A stretch of DNA of 64,000 nucleotides, taken from Loripinus fragilis. Its lineage: Eukaryota; Mollusca; Bivalvia; Lucinida; Lucinidae. Made by a program: the position numbers and the translations under genes. The stretch lies in NCBI GenBank assembly GCA_964019695.1, contig OZ026528.1, forward strand, positions 52,420,495-52,484,494. The letters are read 5' to 3'. The notes beneath the pieces were generated by a model. It had not been told where the DNA came from. It did not search any database and saw only the letters and a program-made list of their open reading frames with translations. Of this stretch, positions 21,550-34,309 are shown piece after piece (position 1 is the first letter of the stretch; each line of letters starts with the position of its first letter).

Positions 21550-22736
21550 GAGGGTCTAGATAGGGTATAATGATTAGTGAATAATGGCCTTATTTTATAA
21601 TGAATAGTGAATAATGAGTCAAAAAAATAATGAATAGTGAATAATGGGGGCCTAAAAATAATGAATTATCCTAATTTTTTAATGAATAGAAGAAAAAAAT
21701 AATGAATAGTGAATAATCAGATTTTAATGAATAATGAATAATGCTAGAAAAATCATCAATGCATTTTTGCCTATGCTTGTAAAAAATTGATCACCTTTGT
21801 AATTGACTGGTTATCAAATAATTACACTATAACAATCACAAATGATAGGTAGTTCTACAATTTATAAAACCCACTCAACTAAGGGACATAATTTAGCGAG
21901 AATCAGTACAAAATGGCATCTGAAATAGATTACATACCAGAAAAGAACCAAATACTCAAAAGACACAGGTAGTATTCATGTGGTTCCTGTTATGCTAGCG
22001 TTCTATAATACTGATCGCAAAACTGTGAAAGAAAGAAGTATATATAGGTCAAGAGTGTGTATGAATTCCAAAGAACACGAAAATGTAATGAGTTTTCGCA
22101 GGCATATTATTGGGCCCCCATGGGTTTTGGGGATCTGGGGAGAATAGCTATTTATTTTCAGGGAGCTGGGAAGCACTGGTAATTATTTTCATGGATTTGG
22201 AGAGCAAGCTCATAGTTTTGGGGATTTAGGGATCCCTGCAAAAAAGAATGAAATTTAATTTAAACAATCTCACCTTAAAGGCAAAGCCTTCATTTCGTTT
22301 GATTGTTTAAAAAAAATCTTCGGCTTCTTGGGGGAAGCCCCCAGACCCCCCTTGGGAAATCTCAGTGTATTTACTTTGTGTTAACATGCTTATCGGGTTG
22401 GGGTAGAAATTTATTAATCAGGCTTTCAGATAGGCCCTACTTTTCATTGTGTTCCTACATTTCCCTTCTTTTTCTTGGAAATGTTCTACTATCCCAACTT
22501 ATTCACTCTAAAATGTCATTTACACAATGAAAATACATAATTTTTCCTCGGTCGCTTCGCTCGCTCAAATCTTAAAACATTACTATCTTTTTTAAGCATT
22601 GTTTGAAAGATTGGTATTTTAATGAATAGTTGGTCTTGTTTTAATGAATAACCCAAACTTTTAATGAGATGAATAATGGGCTAAATTTTAAATGAAAAGT
22701 GAATACCAGAACCCCCCCCCCCCCATCTAGACCCTC
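21550..22736. mobile_element. 1.19-kb TIR element with 6-bp target duplication
   Basis: Ends GAGGGTCTAGATAGGG and CCCCATCTAGACCCTC are inverted repeats. ATTCTA stands directly outside both (21544-21549 and 22737-22742). The subterminal parts are filled with ATAATGAATAGTGAATAATG-type words on the left and similar ones on the right. The middle (about 22410-22575) matches 18390-18560. No transposase frame. Superfamily not assigned. Confidence 0.85.
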
Positions 22737-23137
22737 ATTCTACCAAGTGGCCCTCTATAACAAAACTATATACATCAAAAACATTATTTACAAATTGCAC
22801 ATGTTTTATAAGGGTGCATGGCTGCATTAAACAGTTCAAATACATCTTTTAAGCTTGAAATAGCACATTCATTGAAAACTATCTAATTTATAATTAATAA
22901 CGAGCCAATCACAACAATCACCGAGCATATGTCACAAATATCAAATTTAATACCGTCCGATCGGCGGAGATTCAATCGTGTCTGAGCCTTCGCACAGAAC
23001 AACAAACGCCCCGCTGATCACTCAAATGTGCAAATAGCAGAAGGCAAGGTCCAGACCAAAAAACTAGTCTGTCGAGTAGCTTTTCAGTAGCATATCCAAG
23101 AGACCTTTTTGAAATTTATAAATTTCTTTATCCATTG

Positions 23138-23442
23138 TTTTGTTTGTTTGTTTGTTGCTTTACGTCCCAAGTCAACAGCTATGGTCATTGCGGGACGGTC
23201 AGTTCACCTAACAACAATTTTTCCTGGGCAGGCTTGAACAAGCGGTTAACCAGTAATTGTAACTGACAACAACCCTTCTTGAATAAATCAGCGGAAGGGA
23301 GGAGAATAACCGTAGAAATTATTTCATGATCAATCTCCACGAAAGTATGGGACCGGACCGGGATCGAACTCGCGACCCCTGGATCTGCAGTCAGACACGC
23401 ATCTGTAGCCAGATACGTTACCGACTGCGCTACGCGGCCCGG
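23138..23442 (-). mobile_element. SINE-2, minus strand, perfect 13-bp target duplication
   Basis: Box A (TAGCGCAGTCGGTAACG) and box B (GAGTTCGATCCCGG) are well kept on the minus strand. The tail ends GACGTAAAGCAACAAACAAA. TCTTTATCCATTG flanks both sides exactly (23125-23137, 23443-23455). This is the best-preserved and probably youngest copy in the window. Confidence 0.93.
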
Positions 23443-23548
23443 TCTTTATCCATTGTAAATTTAGTGCAAGTTCTGATGCTAAAATTTCTAGCTTTATGTC
23501 GTTTTGTCCTGTTTCAGCGGGTTTATTGTGTATTGTGAGATATCTTTA

Positions 23549-23860
23549 TATAGAGGATCTGACATGAGTGCTCATGTTGTATTGTATTTATTAAACGAGT
23601 TGGGGAAAAGAGATAAAATGCGAGGATTGCTGAGCATTTTATCTCTTTTTCGCAACGAGTTTAATAAATGCAATAATACAAGAGCACGAATGTTAGATTT
23701 TTTTATCATATGACATTAAGATTACTTTTAAATCTCATTTCTGGCGTAAAAACGTTGTTATGGACGTCATAACGTTTCTCGAAAATCTGTAAACCACTAG
23801 TGGTTTATCAATTTTATTGCATGGCGTTATTTCACTCCCAGACGCAACGTCATGTGATAA
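23549..23860. mobile_element. ATAGAGGATC foldback element, copy 2
   Basis: Inverted copy of 14516-14854. The order is TATAGAGGATC, a long hairpin around GAGATAAAATGCGAGG, then CCACTAGTGG and GACGCAACGTCATGTGATAA. Confidence 0.8.
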
Positions 23861-23929
23861 TGATCTTTATTGGTCTTGTTTAGTGTTGTTTCTTACCCCA
23901 GAAAAAAAACAATATTCTAGACTACAATC

Positions 23930-24350
23930 ATTGTGTCAGTTCGTCCGTCCGTCCGTCAATTAACAGCAGTGAAAACACTCATAACTCTTGAACCACATGG
24001 TATATTTCAATAAATATTTGCATTAAATATCCATTTGAACATCGTCTTACCACTGGCATGAGTAACAGCTTTTTTGATGGACAGGGTTTTTCTGAGCATC
24101 AGTCCAGGCGGTTGTAGCCAGTTAGTGAAAATGCCCCATACCTCTTGAACCCATGGTATATTTGGATCAAAGGGGCTCTTACATGGTATGGGAAATTAAC
24201 ATGTGGGTTTGCCCACGCTTGGAATTTTATATTATGTTTATTAATTGTCTTGGGTATGATTTTTATATCTATGGTGCATTTGAGTTTTTGTGCAATTCCA
24301 TCGCTAATTTATGACGTCATGTATGATATCACTACAATACCTTAGGGTAC
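23930..24350. repeat. Old tandem-type repeat, two diverged units
   Basis: ACTCATAACTCTTGAACCAC and CCCATACCTCTTGAACCC each precede ATGGTATATTT and related text. The first unit is preceded by (TCCG)n. This texture is common in mollusc intergenic DNA. Confidence 0.5.
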
Positions 24351-24410
24351 CCAGTTATGATCATTTCTAAAGTAATCGACATATCATGAAATGTTTTATT
24401 AAATAACTAT

Positions 24411-24860
24411 GGCACACTTCGAATCGAGCTATAGTCCCTACTATAGTTAGTACGTAATAGATGCGCACGCACGTTTACTGTTGCAAACTTTATTTGGTTG
24501 GCAAATAGACAAAAAGAATAGCCCTGTATGGTCCACTTCAATTCTTCATCGTAGACAAAAAGGATGTTATAAACTGCATAGCCTTTTCTAATAATCAGTT
24601 AAGAGTAAGTGGGACCAAAAATTAAGCTCAGCTAGGTTTATTTTAAAACAAACAAATCATTTTGAGACTACTGACTGATCTTAAACCCATCTTGGTAGAT
24701 AGGTCTAGAGTAGGGAACCAGCCTATCTACTAAAGTAATGGTGCTCCGACCCTCCGTTGATCTTTAGTAGGTTCGTGACGTCACTCTAGTGGCGACTATC
24801 GGTGTTCTAATCAAACTTTAGTTACTATAGTAGGGACTTTAGTTCGATTCGAAATGGGCC
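24411..24860. mobile_element. MITE, 450 bp, TAT flanks
   Basis: The left end GGCACACTTCGAATCGAGCT and the right end (complement GGCCCATTTCGAATCGAACT) are inverted repeats continuing through AGTCCCTACTATAGT. TAT lies outside both ends (24408-24410 and 24861-24863), compatible with a 3-bp duplication of the PIF/Harbinger type. Confidence 0.78.
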
Positions 24861-24870
24861 TATACCATTG

Positions 24871-26560
24871 ATAAGTTCGTTGATACTATAAATGGCTTTG
24901 TATGTATTAGAATAGTGGGTAGACATTCATTTTTATGACATGGTTCCCCAATTTTCAACTGTATATTATGTATTCAGTCAAATTTGGAATTAATTTTTTT
25001 ACGTGTTGCGGTCTTTATATGAAGTTCAAGGACAGGTAACATTTTTTTCAACTTGATGTAAACACATGGCCCTAATTCATCGAAATGTAAAAAATACAAT
25101 AATTATGTTTCAGTGTAAAACATACTTGAATACTTGCTTAGTTTGAATCACCACGCTAGTACGTTTATTGGTAGAAGTTGATATGTTCAGTGTTTTTCCC
25201 TATTATGGATTGGCAAAGCTTATTTTTTAATAACGTGCTTACACAATAATATTACCCAAAATGATACAATATGGTGACACCTGTACTAACCACATCTAGT
25301 TTCTAACGTTAAAACTACAACCAACTTATATTACACGTTATATGTAACATTATTAAGAATTTTAATTCATACAGAAGAGAAACCTTATGACAAGTCAGTT
25401 CATACAGGAGGAGAACCTTATATCTATGATTTTATAATTGTAAGCCTCATTAATAAACCTGATTCACAAGAATAGCCCCCTGTCAAACCTATTTGGTAAC
25501 ATTAACCAATATGGTCACAGAGAACTCTTGGCCCCAAAGGTATTGCTAATTTAATGCTTAAATCTTCTCTGATCATTCTGTTCTGTAAAACTGATTCTGA
25601 TTTCTATCAAATAGTAACATTTATACTTTAGCTGGCTGTATATTCTAGGCATACAGTTTCGTTTTTGGACCTCACTTATTCATGTTGAACTCTGTTCTTT
25701 GATACCTTTGATACGACTCTGTTACACTTTATCCTCTTAACAGCACCAAAATGTGGTTACTCTAGTTCAGTTGGGATGTAAAGGAAATATTTGGTCTTCA
25801 TGGTTTCACACGTTTATTGTTATGATATTATGTTACTTTAACAATTATCATTCAGGACTTGAGGAAGTGATACACATTGTCTTGGTCCCATAGTGCCATG
25901 GCATGGGGACATGGTCTTTGGCATTTCTGACCATTGAATCATTTGAAATTGTCTAAACATGTCTTTTTTTAAGAAAAGTGGAAGTAGATTTAAAAACAAC
26001 CTCCATCTGTCGAGTTATGGATTCATTTCAACTAAATAATTAATTTTGTTAAAAGTGACCTATACCCATAGGAGGTAGGAAATGACAAAGTTACCGGTTT
26101 TGGATTTTCATGAAATTTTGCTCAGATCATCAGAATATACATAGCATGTTTTGTGATAATATGATATCTTGACAAAGACTAGAACATATCTATCTTTGGA
26201 ATTGAATGTTGAATGTTTTGTAATTTTTTGAGAAAAAATATTGAAATTTTATAATCACTTCTTCAGAAAAAGTAAACCATATTTTATCCAAATGGTTTTG
26301 TGGTATTAATATAATGCCTATGGTATTTTGGATTCAATCTAGGTGACAAATCATAGAAATAAACAAAACTATAGATTTAGGACATAGAAATTTAGGGATG
26401 GGTACCACCTCAAAGGTGGAGTACGTCAGGGTTACTCCCTAAGTCTTATTCTTAACTAACTTATTCGATGAATACTTTTTTAATAGTTTGTATATAATGA
26501 GTTAATAATATGCAAAGTTTAAAGAAAAACTCATGCATGGGCACAGATGGAAGTACCCCT
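24871..26560. other. No gene seen apart from a zinc-finger relic
   Basis: AT-rich sequence without a recognisable repeat or exon, except the short relic at 25365-25433. Confidence 0.5.
25365..25433 (+). pseudogene. C2H2 zinc-finger linker relic
   Basis: In one frame the sequence reads IHTEEKPYDKS followed by VHTGGEPYIYD, two copies resembling the HTGEKPY linker between C2H2 fingers. Only three residues separate them instead of a full 21-residue finger, and no C-x2-C or H-x3-H set is present. It could be a decayed fragment of a zinc-finger gene or chance. Confidence 0.4.
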
Positions 26561-26689
26561 TTTCATACTTAGTTAAACATTGTCCAGCCACAGGTACATA
26601 CAATGATGACGAGGCTTCGCCGAGCATTATTTCGGCCGGTCCAGGTCTTTTAGTGAAAATGCTCGTGGTCAGTTAGTAAAAATGCTTGA

Positions 26690-27040
26690 GATTTGATTGT
26701 CAGTAGCTGATGCCAATGAAATATCAAGGTAATGAAGAAGGCAAAGATCGGGCATTGACACAATTAAGTTATACACCTGACCCAAGACACCACATGGGAA
26801 AATGATGAAAACATAAGAAAACATCATAAATAAAGAGCCAAGAGACCAGTCCTTTCTCAGCAGGTGATCAAAAGGCTGCAACCAAAAAGCAAACGAACAG
26901 ATGAGACAGTATTACAAAGACAAAAAACAAAAAAACAAAAAGAGTCCACAAAAGTAGCAATGCCTTGAAACGGTTAGTAAAAAATTACATGTTGAACGGT
27001 ACCAACCACTTCCTTAACGCTGATGTGGATGTTTGGTTCG
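26690..27040 (+). repeat. R repeat, copy 2
   Basis: Diverged copy: GAAGAAGGCAAAGATCGGGC, CACCTGACCCAAGACACC, GAGCCAAGAGACCAGTCC, GATCACAAAAG-like text and CTTGAAACGGTTAGTAAA. It is the longest copy together with 38590-38920. Confidence 0.7.
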
Positions 27041-27544
27041 CATGAAAGATACCTAAGTTATCGATGAATCATCTAGTTCATATAGACCAAGATATAACAA
27101 GAAGACCCAAGGGCCCTGGATCGCTCACCTGAATCATTGTGATGAGGACAGGATGTTAACCACAAAATATGAATCTCATTTCTACAACACATAAGTCAAC
27201 TTGGGTATCACTCAGCCTTTTCGATTCACTAAGTTCAATCTGCACAATTGCAATGTCTGACCTTTTTTCCCAACCCAAGAGGTCAGGGGTGTGCATAAGG
27301 TCAAACATTTTACTTGCACGATGTCCTACACTTCTTCCCTTTTAATTTGATATGCAACATTACCTTCTTCAGAAAAAAATGTTTTCACCTCATCCAGGTA
27401 TCTTGGGTGTATGAAAGGGCAAAATATTTGCTTGCGTTGCGTTCTCTGCTTCATTCCCGTTAAGGACATGTAACGGTTTTGTATTACAAATGGCCCACTT
27501 TCACAGTAAAAATCGATTGTAAAGAAATCCCCCCCAAAAATATA

Positions 27545-27870
27545 TTACCAGATCATGTGCGGATCCAGAGTAGGGATAGGGGGTCCGGACCCCTGGAAAA
27601 TCACAAGTCATATGGGTTTCTATAGAAATTAGCATTTGAACCCCCCCCCCCCCAAGGAAAAAGTTGGACCCCCCTGGAAAATATTGTACCCTCTCTGGAT
27701 CCTTGGAAAAGTATTGTCTTCTCTGTAATAAAACCATTGGACCTCCTCTGTTAACTGTAAAATAAGTTGAGGACAAAAAAACGGTGTCCAGACTGTTTTC
27801 TGGCGGTTGGGCCTGGACCCCCCGCCCCGCCCCACCCACCCCCCCCCCTTCCCTGAAAATTTCCACAATT
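27545..27870. repeat. Poly-C / GGATCC interspersed repeat
   Basis: Starts CATGTGCGGATCCAGAG and GGTCCGGACCCC, then AAATCACAAG, long C-runs, and CTCTCTGGATCCTTGGAAAA. Its second half is the inverted counterpart of 12400-12560. The 121- and 97-codon minus-strand frames are translations of this repeat. Confidence 0.7.
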
Positions 27871-28554
27871 TAATTTCCTCATTTAAATGTATTTTTATGA
27901 TAAATTTTGGGGTTAAATGCATGCCCTATCAACCAGTCTGTGGTAAAACCAAACACCCTTGTGCACTTCGTGACTCAATTACATACATGTCTGCATGCAT
28001 GTAACAGGATAAAACTATTCTTATATTACTGTGCATATAATTTTACACAAAAAATTGGTATTTGCCAATCGGTCCCTCATGCAGCATATACCGTAAAAAG
28101 GCATTTCTTCAAATTTTATCTTGAAATGAACCATTCAATTTATGCTTATCAAATCACTGAGAGTATTGATAATCACTGGAAAGACTTTAGGTTCTTGTCC
28201 GAAAATGTAATTAAATAGACAAATCATCAAGCTCCTATCAATACTATTTTTAAACAGTCTTTGAATATGTTGAGTTTTAAAGGCTTTAGAAAATGCGAGT
28301 CATATGGGAGAGAGAGAAAAATAAAAGAGGGGCATATAAACAAAGATCGACGGAGAGAGTGGGTTGAAAGTTGAATATGCCTCCCCACTTCTTTAACTGA
28401 TACACAAATTTTTGGAGACAGTGTTTTGGTATAAACTGTTTTTATGAAGACAGCTCACCGCCACTTTTGTTTTGGAATGGCTCATTGTAAAAACATTGTC
28501 AAAATTGAAAATTATGTGATCATTCTTTGGAGCATGAGGAATAATTATCCCAAC

Positions 28555-29110
28555 GCTTTTTTAAAAAGGCGATGGGGATATTGCAATCGCCTCCGTCTGT
28601 CCGTCCGTCTGTCATCAATGGGGTGCGCAACGGCACATTTTTTAGCCCCGCCACCTGGGGCCCTAGGGAGGAGCCAAAAGGTTAAATATCATTAGATTTC
28701 AATTACAAATTACAATTTTTTTGACCAAACTTTGTGTGATTTCTCACAAATGATAGATATAAAACATATCAGACGGGATTTTCATTCCGTCGCCTGGGTC
28801 ATGCCCCAGGGTTGGGACTTTAGGAAGGGTACAGGGGGGTTGGGGTCCAAAAAAAATTATCCCGAAATTTAACCAAATTTGGTGTGTAAGTTACTCAAAT
28901 GAATGGGGCCTGCAAAGGCGCAATTTTTTGGGGTCCCCGCACCCTGGGGCCCTGGGGAGGGCCAAAGGGTCAAATATTATTAAATTTCAATTACAAAGTC
29001 AATTTCAAATATTTTTAAACCAAATTTGTGTGTGTGTCTTCTCTCAAATAAAAGATATAAAACATATCAGACAGTCGCCTGGGTCATGTTTTGGGCGCTG
29101 GGAGTCAAAA
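28555..29110 (+). repeat. Two-unit intergenic repeat (CGCCTCCGTCTG type)
   Basis: Units share GGGGCGTGCAACGGC-like text, CCCCGC(A)CCCTGGGGCCCT, GGTCAAATATYATTAAATTT and ACATATCAGACGGGATTTTC. A single related unit is at 52150-52505. Confidence 0.7.
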
Positions 29111-29424
29111 ATTAAATTTTCTGAACATAGTCATGTTGCATATCAAATTAAAAAAGGATGATCAGTAGACCAGGATACACTGGACAATTTTAACTTAGAA
29201 TCAAACTGGTGACCTTCGGGTGGGGTTAAAAGTTCAAATACAATTAGATTTCTTTGAGACTGTGGGGATTTGCGATGGCGTGCCATCAAATGTGTTCTAG
29301 TTAAATCAATTTTTGGTACTCTCGCATTACAGGGTAGACACCGTTTAATGTTGCCATACATTGTGAGTTAGGAATGGAAAGTATATAACAGTAGATGGAG
29401 TTGTACCCCACCCACTTAATAAAG

Positions 29425-29720
29425 GTGTGTGACCCTGTAGGCGATCTTGGAATTTAGGTCAATGCTACCTAAATCTGGTCATTCATTTAGGTCTGTCCTG
29501 CTGTATCTGTGTCAGTTTGGTCAAACGCTAGCCATTGGTTAAAATGATAGAGTACAGACAAGCCTTTTTGCAGAGTTGTATATAATCCTGGTGACCATGA
29601 AAATTAGGTCAATGCCACCAAAATCTAACAATTTGTTTTGGCTGTCCCAGTTAAGTATCTGTGCAAGTTTGATAAAATACGTCTAACGGTTTTTAATTAG
29701 AGCACAGTCAAAAAGCTACA
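29425..29720. repeat. Dimer of a repeat of about 157 bp
   Basis: AATTTAGGTCAATGCTACC (29450) and AAATTAGGTCAATGCCACC (29607) begin two units that each continue with CTGT(C)CTG..TATCTGTG and a TTTGAT/GGTCAAA segment. Confidence 0.65.
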
Positions 29721-30024
29721 ACACAGCACAGATATCCGAATCATTTAATATCCCACAATTTCGAAAGAACTGTGTCAGTTTTCCAGTAATTTTGTTAAAG
29801 TGAGGCTATTTAAACAAAAAGTAGCTGATGTGATGTCTAAAATGCAAACGATCAGCTAATATTGTAACGGAATGTCGAAGTTAACACCTTGCTATAGGTA
29901 TTGAAGCTAGTAACTTCTCATGTATTTATAATATATATAGGTGGCACAGATATCGTCGTCAAGTTAATCAATGTATTTTTTTCTTTTTTCCGTTTCAATC
30001 CAATGTAATTTATACAAGTAGACT

Positions 30025-31445
30025 TCGAGCTAAAAAAGGTCCTGCTCCCCCCTAATGAATTTTGCAGGCATATCCTATCTTTAAGAAAATTTCAAGCCGC
30101 ATCTTTTAAGAGATGTTTGCACTCTGTGCTCCGGGTCTCTGACAGCCTGTTACATATGTTACTGTAACAAACTAAGAAAAAATCAAAATGAAAGTTTGAG
30201 CTACAGAAAGAAGACATTAAACCATCTAATTATTCAAATTTCATATGTAGTTTGCAAGCTGGATGCCTAAGCTATATAAAGCAGCATTTTAAACAAAATT
30301 ACAGCCTTCAATGGTGTTATATGCGTTACATAGATTAAATTTCCCTTTGACAGTTGAAACCGTGACTAACATAATTTAATTTTACAGACGATTTGTGCAT
30401 TTTTAAAAGTGTTTTTAATCTTAGTTTACTAAAATACTTATTCGACTAATAGAAAAAAACAAACTTTGCTTTTCTATCTCAAATACATTGTTTTATATGA
30501 GCTATCAAACAACCCTATCCCCAATTTTAAGTATCCAATTTTGGTATCTATTATTGAAGAAAAATATATGAAAATATCTGACGCTCATGGATATCTTACA
30601 TTTTTGGCACTGTCTTGCTAATGCAATAAAAAATCATACATTTGCAAGTTTAACATCAGGATCAGAGCACTTATTTAAGTATGTAGCGTATGTTACATGG
30701 CATAATGAATGAGCAAGGAAATTGTCTTGGGAGTAAGAGATGATATTTCAGAAAAAATACTATTTTTCACATGTTTTCCTATTAATCTCTAGCCTCTGGT
30801 GCCTTAGTCTTAGTAATTATAGTCATTGCTGATAACAAGCCCATGGAATTGTGTTACATATGTTATATATAATATTCATATCACACATTTCCTAATGCCT
30901 ATAATATTAGAATATATAGACATATAGATAGAAAATAATAGTTCTCATTTAAATGATACAATTTAATAAATATTCCTATTAAATAGAATTATTCAAAAAC
31001 AATCTTTATTCAAGTCACCCTCACAATGTCTATCATTGGGTCTGCTTCTATGGCAAAATAATCACCCATTTCATCACAAGCAGTAAAATCATTGCATAGA
31101 ATTAGGACTGCAAACTGAGTACAATCCTGTTCCTCTCCACCCCTTTGAGAATTTTGCAGACATATCCTACCTTAAAGAACTATTCAAGCTGCATCAAATA
31201 AGAGATGTTTGCACTCTAGTAACTATGGGGGTTAGCCTGTAATGGTATGATACGTATGTTACCATATCAATTTAAGAATAAATGAATTGAAAGTCTGAGA
31301 AACAGAAAGAAGACATAAAACTATCTATTTATTTGAATTATTCATGTAGTTTGCATTCTCAATACCTTTGATACATAAGAAAGTGTTTTTTTAACAAATA
31401 TACAGCTTCCTATGGTGTTATATGTGTTACTTGAATTAAGATTAC
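30025..31445 (+). repeat. Direct duplication, about 350 bp repeated with 1.09-kb offset
   Basis: GCAGGCATATCCTATCTTTA (30065) and GCAGACATATCCTACCTTAA (31155), AGAGATGTTTGCACTCT, CAGAAAGAAGACATTAAACC/AAAC, and TATGGTGTTATATG(C/T)GTTAC recur in order. Clearly diverged. The second copy runs directly into the duplicated block that starts at 31441. Confidence 0.75.
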
Positions 31446-34309
31446 TTTTATTATACAGAATACAGAATGTGGCATGGCCTAATTTTTACAGGAGTCTTGG
31501 AAATATAATTCTTTATAACAAGCGCTATATGTATATAAACATAAGAATCAATAATTGATATAAAATTAAAATCAACACAGCTTTTTCTTAAAACAATATC
31601 AACACAAAACAAATGCATTACACATAAATATGAAATTATATAAACGCACAAAACACGTGGAGGGTAGTGATTTACAAAGTCAATTGTTCTTACAAACACT
31701 TTGTGCAGTAGTCTTTGTCATCAATGAAAGACTTAAATGCAATGCCTAGAAAGGATGCATGACAGTATATACAGCTGTAATATATATTTTCATATTATAC
31801 ATGTCATATTTGCAATGCTTCCTCTCAAAAAGAAATCATACTCCTATTACTTTTAAAGGTAAGTATAAATCTTAGAGGTTGATATAGCAGTGCCTCTATT
31901 TTTGTAAATGTTATTCGAAATAATATGCAATATTTTGAATATCTTATCTTCGATATGATCTTTGACAGTAGCTCAAGTGTGAATTTCGTTGCCATAAAAT
32001 CACAAAACAATTGCTGACCTCTCTTATGTAATTTATACATACTCAATTAAAGATTTGAACCACCATATGTGATTTTGGTGATTTTGGTACCTACCTAACA
32101 TGGGAAAATGCACCGTTTAATCCTCATGCTGATGCAGTGGAGCTAGCGTTTGTCTTCATCTACATATACAAGCAGCAAATGCTCTGATGTGTTTAATGAC
32201 TTATTTCTACAGGCTCGCATGAGCCTTCATTGCTGAACTAAATTCACATGTGCTTACTAATTTGATATTTTATTTAAGTTACTATTTATCATCAATTTAG
32301 TTTGATTTGGAACATACAAAGGATTAATGGGATGACATTCTTTCATCAATGATTATGTCCCCATTTGACATGCTGAATATCGTAATGATTTTATATGAAC
32401 AAGTTCCACGTTTAGACTAAGCATAATTGATAGAAATAATGCAATACAAAAGTTCCAATAATTTATTTGAGTCCATTCATTTTGCAACAGCTACAATATA
32501 ATCTTTACAACGCAAGAGAGTTGTTCTAAGTGGTAAGCCTTGACCTATAAAATATATAACCATAAAGAACCTCGGAAAATATCCTGTTTCAATGCTCTAT
32601 AACATTACAGAACCAGACAAAACGTATGATAAATGTCAACGTCTCCTTAACCCTTTTAAGTCAAATGAAACTTCCCACTTTTATCCAATGGACAAGTCCA
32701 TTTTCGTCTTCAGTGTTGTTGGGTGTTGTTTTTCATTCTTATTCAAATTTTGATAGAACATCCAGTAGAGAACCTGATCAGACATTGCAGTCTTTGGCGT
32801 CTGATCTTGGCCTATACTATTCGTCTGTGTCCCACAAAAAGAACGCTAGTCTAATATTGGGTTAAATACTTTTGTTGTATACGTTATTCACATCAGTTGT
32901 TATGTTTCTTCATCAAACTGAATAATGATTAGATAAAGAGCGGTTTTAATCATATGACTAGGCATGGCGTTAGCCATATGTGTGACAGAAACCGTTGCGA
33001 TTAAAACATTTTTTGCTATGGCAAGGATTTACGTTTGCTTTAAGTTTCATTTGTCCATTTTTAACCAATTTTGTAATTAAAAAAGGTAGTTTTATGAATT
33101 AAGTGTAAGTTTTCCCCAAATCATAGCTATCAATATATTTATTGTAGTAAATAGCTGACAAGCTATAATTGAATGTATTTTGACGGCTTATACAATTGGT
33201 GATATAGTGTTGTCATTTCATTAAAAATTGTATTTAGCAGAAACTAAAATATATAAATGTAATAACAGGTGCCAAAATTAGCTTAAAATCATATTGCTAG
33301 TAATTTCCTTTCAAATAAAAGTTAATATTGGTACGTAAAAATACAAAATAACTGGATATTAACACTATAGGAATTCCTATTATTTTAGGGTAACGTAGTG
33401 AATTTGGCCATTGCAGGGTAACACCTTATCCGCTGAAAAGCTAACGCACTTCATTATGTGGCTAATTTAATTTGGTTTTAGAAATTTACAGTCTATAAAC
33501 CTCATTTTGTAGAGGTCGTTTGGTAGCCCATAATCTAATGATATTACTGCATTAACTAGTAATACATTTGAAAGTAAGTAACATATATAACTGTATTATC
33601 ACGTTGTATAATGATTAAACGCATACTGGCTGTTTGCTGCATTTCATTTTATGATTTTAAGGCTATCGTCATGTCCATATATAGGCATATAGTATAAGTC
33701 ATACAATAAATTGCAGCAGAGAATGTACGCTGAAAATTGTGTAATACACGCATTCGTGAATTGTCATTTCAGGTGGTATGTTCTTTCTTTGATTTGTAAC
33801 AAATGTAAAACATGACAAACATACTATAAGAATAATGTTTAAATATGATAATAAATATGCTATTTTACTTGATAAATTAAGAAATGGGGAAGATTTCATT
33901 TCTTTTTGAATTTGAATACATTATATTCAGGGGGTGGGGTAAATCACCCCTTACGTTGGACATTTTCACGTCTAATATACCATACATACAAACTTTTATA
34001 TTGCTTTACTGTCGTATGCCATTGTATGCATGTAATGTATAAACCTAAAGGGAAATATGCTGAATAGAAAGCAATGGTTGAACGTGAGGCGTGTCTTCCT
34101 CTCAATTTACCTAAGCCTCATTTAGCGTAGGGTACGTTCAAATATGACGTCCTACAGCAAAACTGCTACCACAATTTAATTGTATGACGTACCTAGGAGT
34201 ATTGCAGAAGACCCCAGGATTGCATTTCTGCAGTCAAACCTTTTCTGGCAGGTAAGTTGTGCCAAGTCAAAAACTAAGGCCTGTACAGAAATCAGCGCCT
34301 TGACTACCC
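31441..34309 (+). repeat. Segmental duplication 2, copy 1
   Basis: Collinear with 56105-56267 plus 60921-63602. Anchors are CAGAATGTGGCATGGCC, CACTTTGTGCAGTAGTCTTT, GCTCTATAACATT, TTGAACGTGAGRCGTGT and CTTTTCTGGCAGGTAAGTTG. It ends just inside the presumed first intron of the candidate gene at 34180. By eye the copies are about 90% alike or better in the last 300 bp, including non-coding parts. Confidence 0.9.

Noticed and set aside
27501..27922. Two overlapping minus-strand frames of 121 and 97 codons
   Set aside because: Translations of the poly-C/GGATCC repeat; the matching repeat at 12360 is read in other frames.
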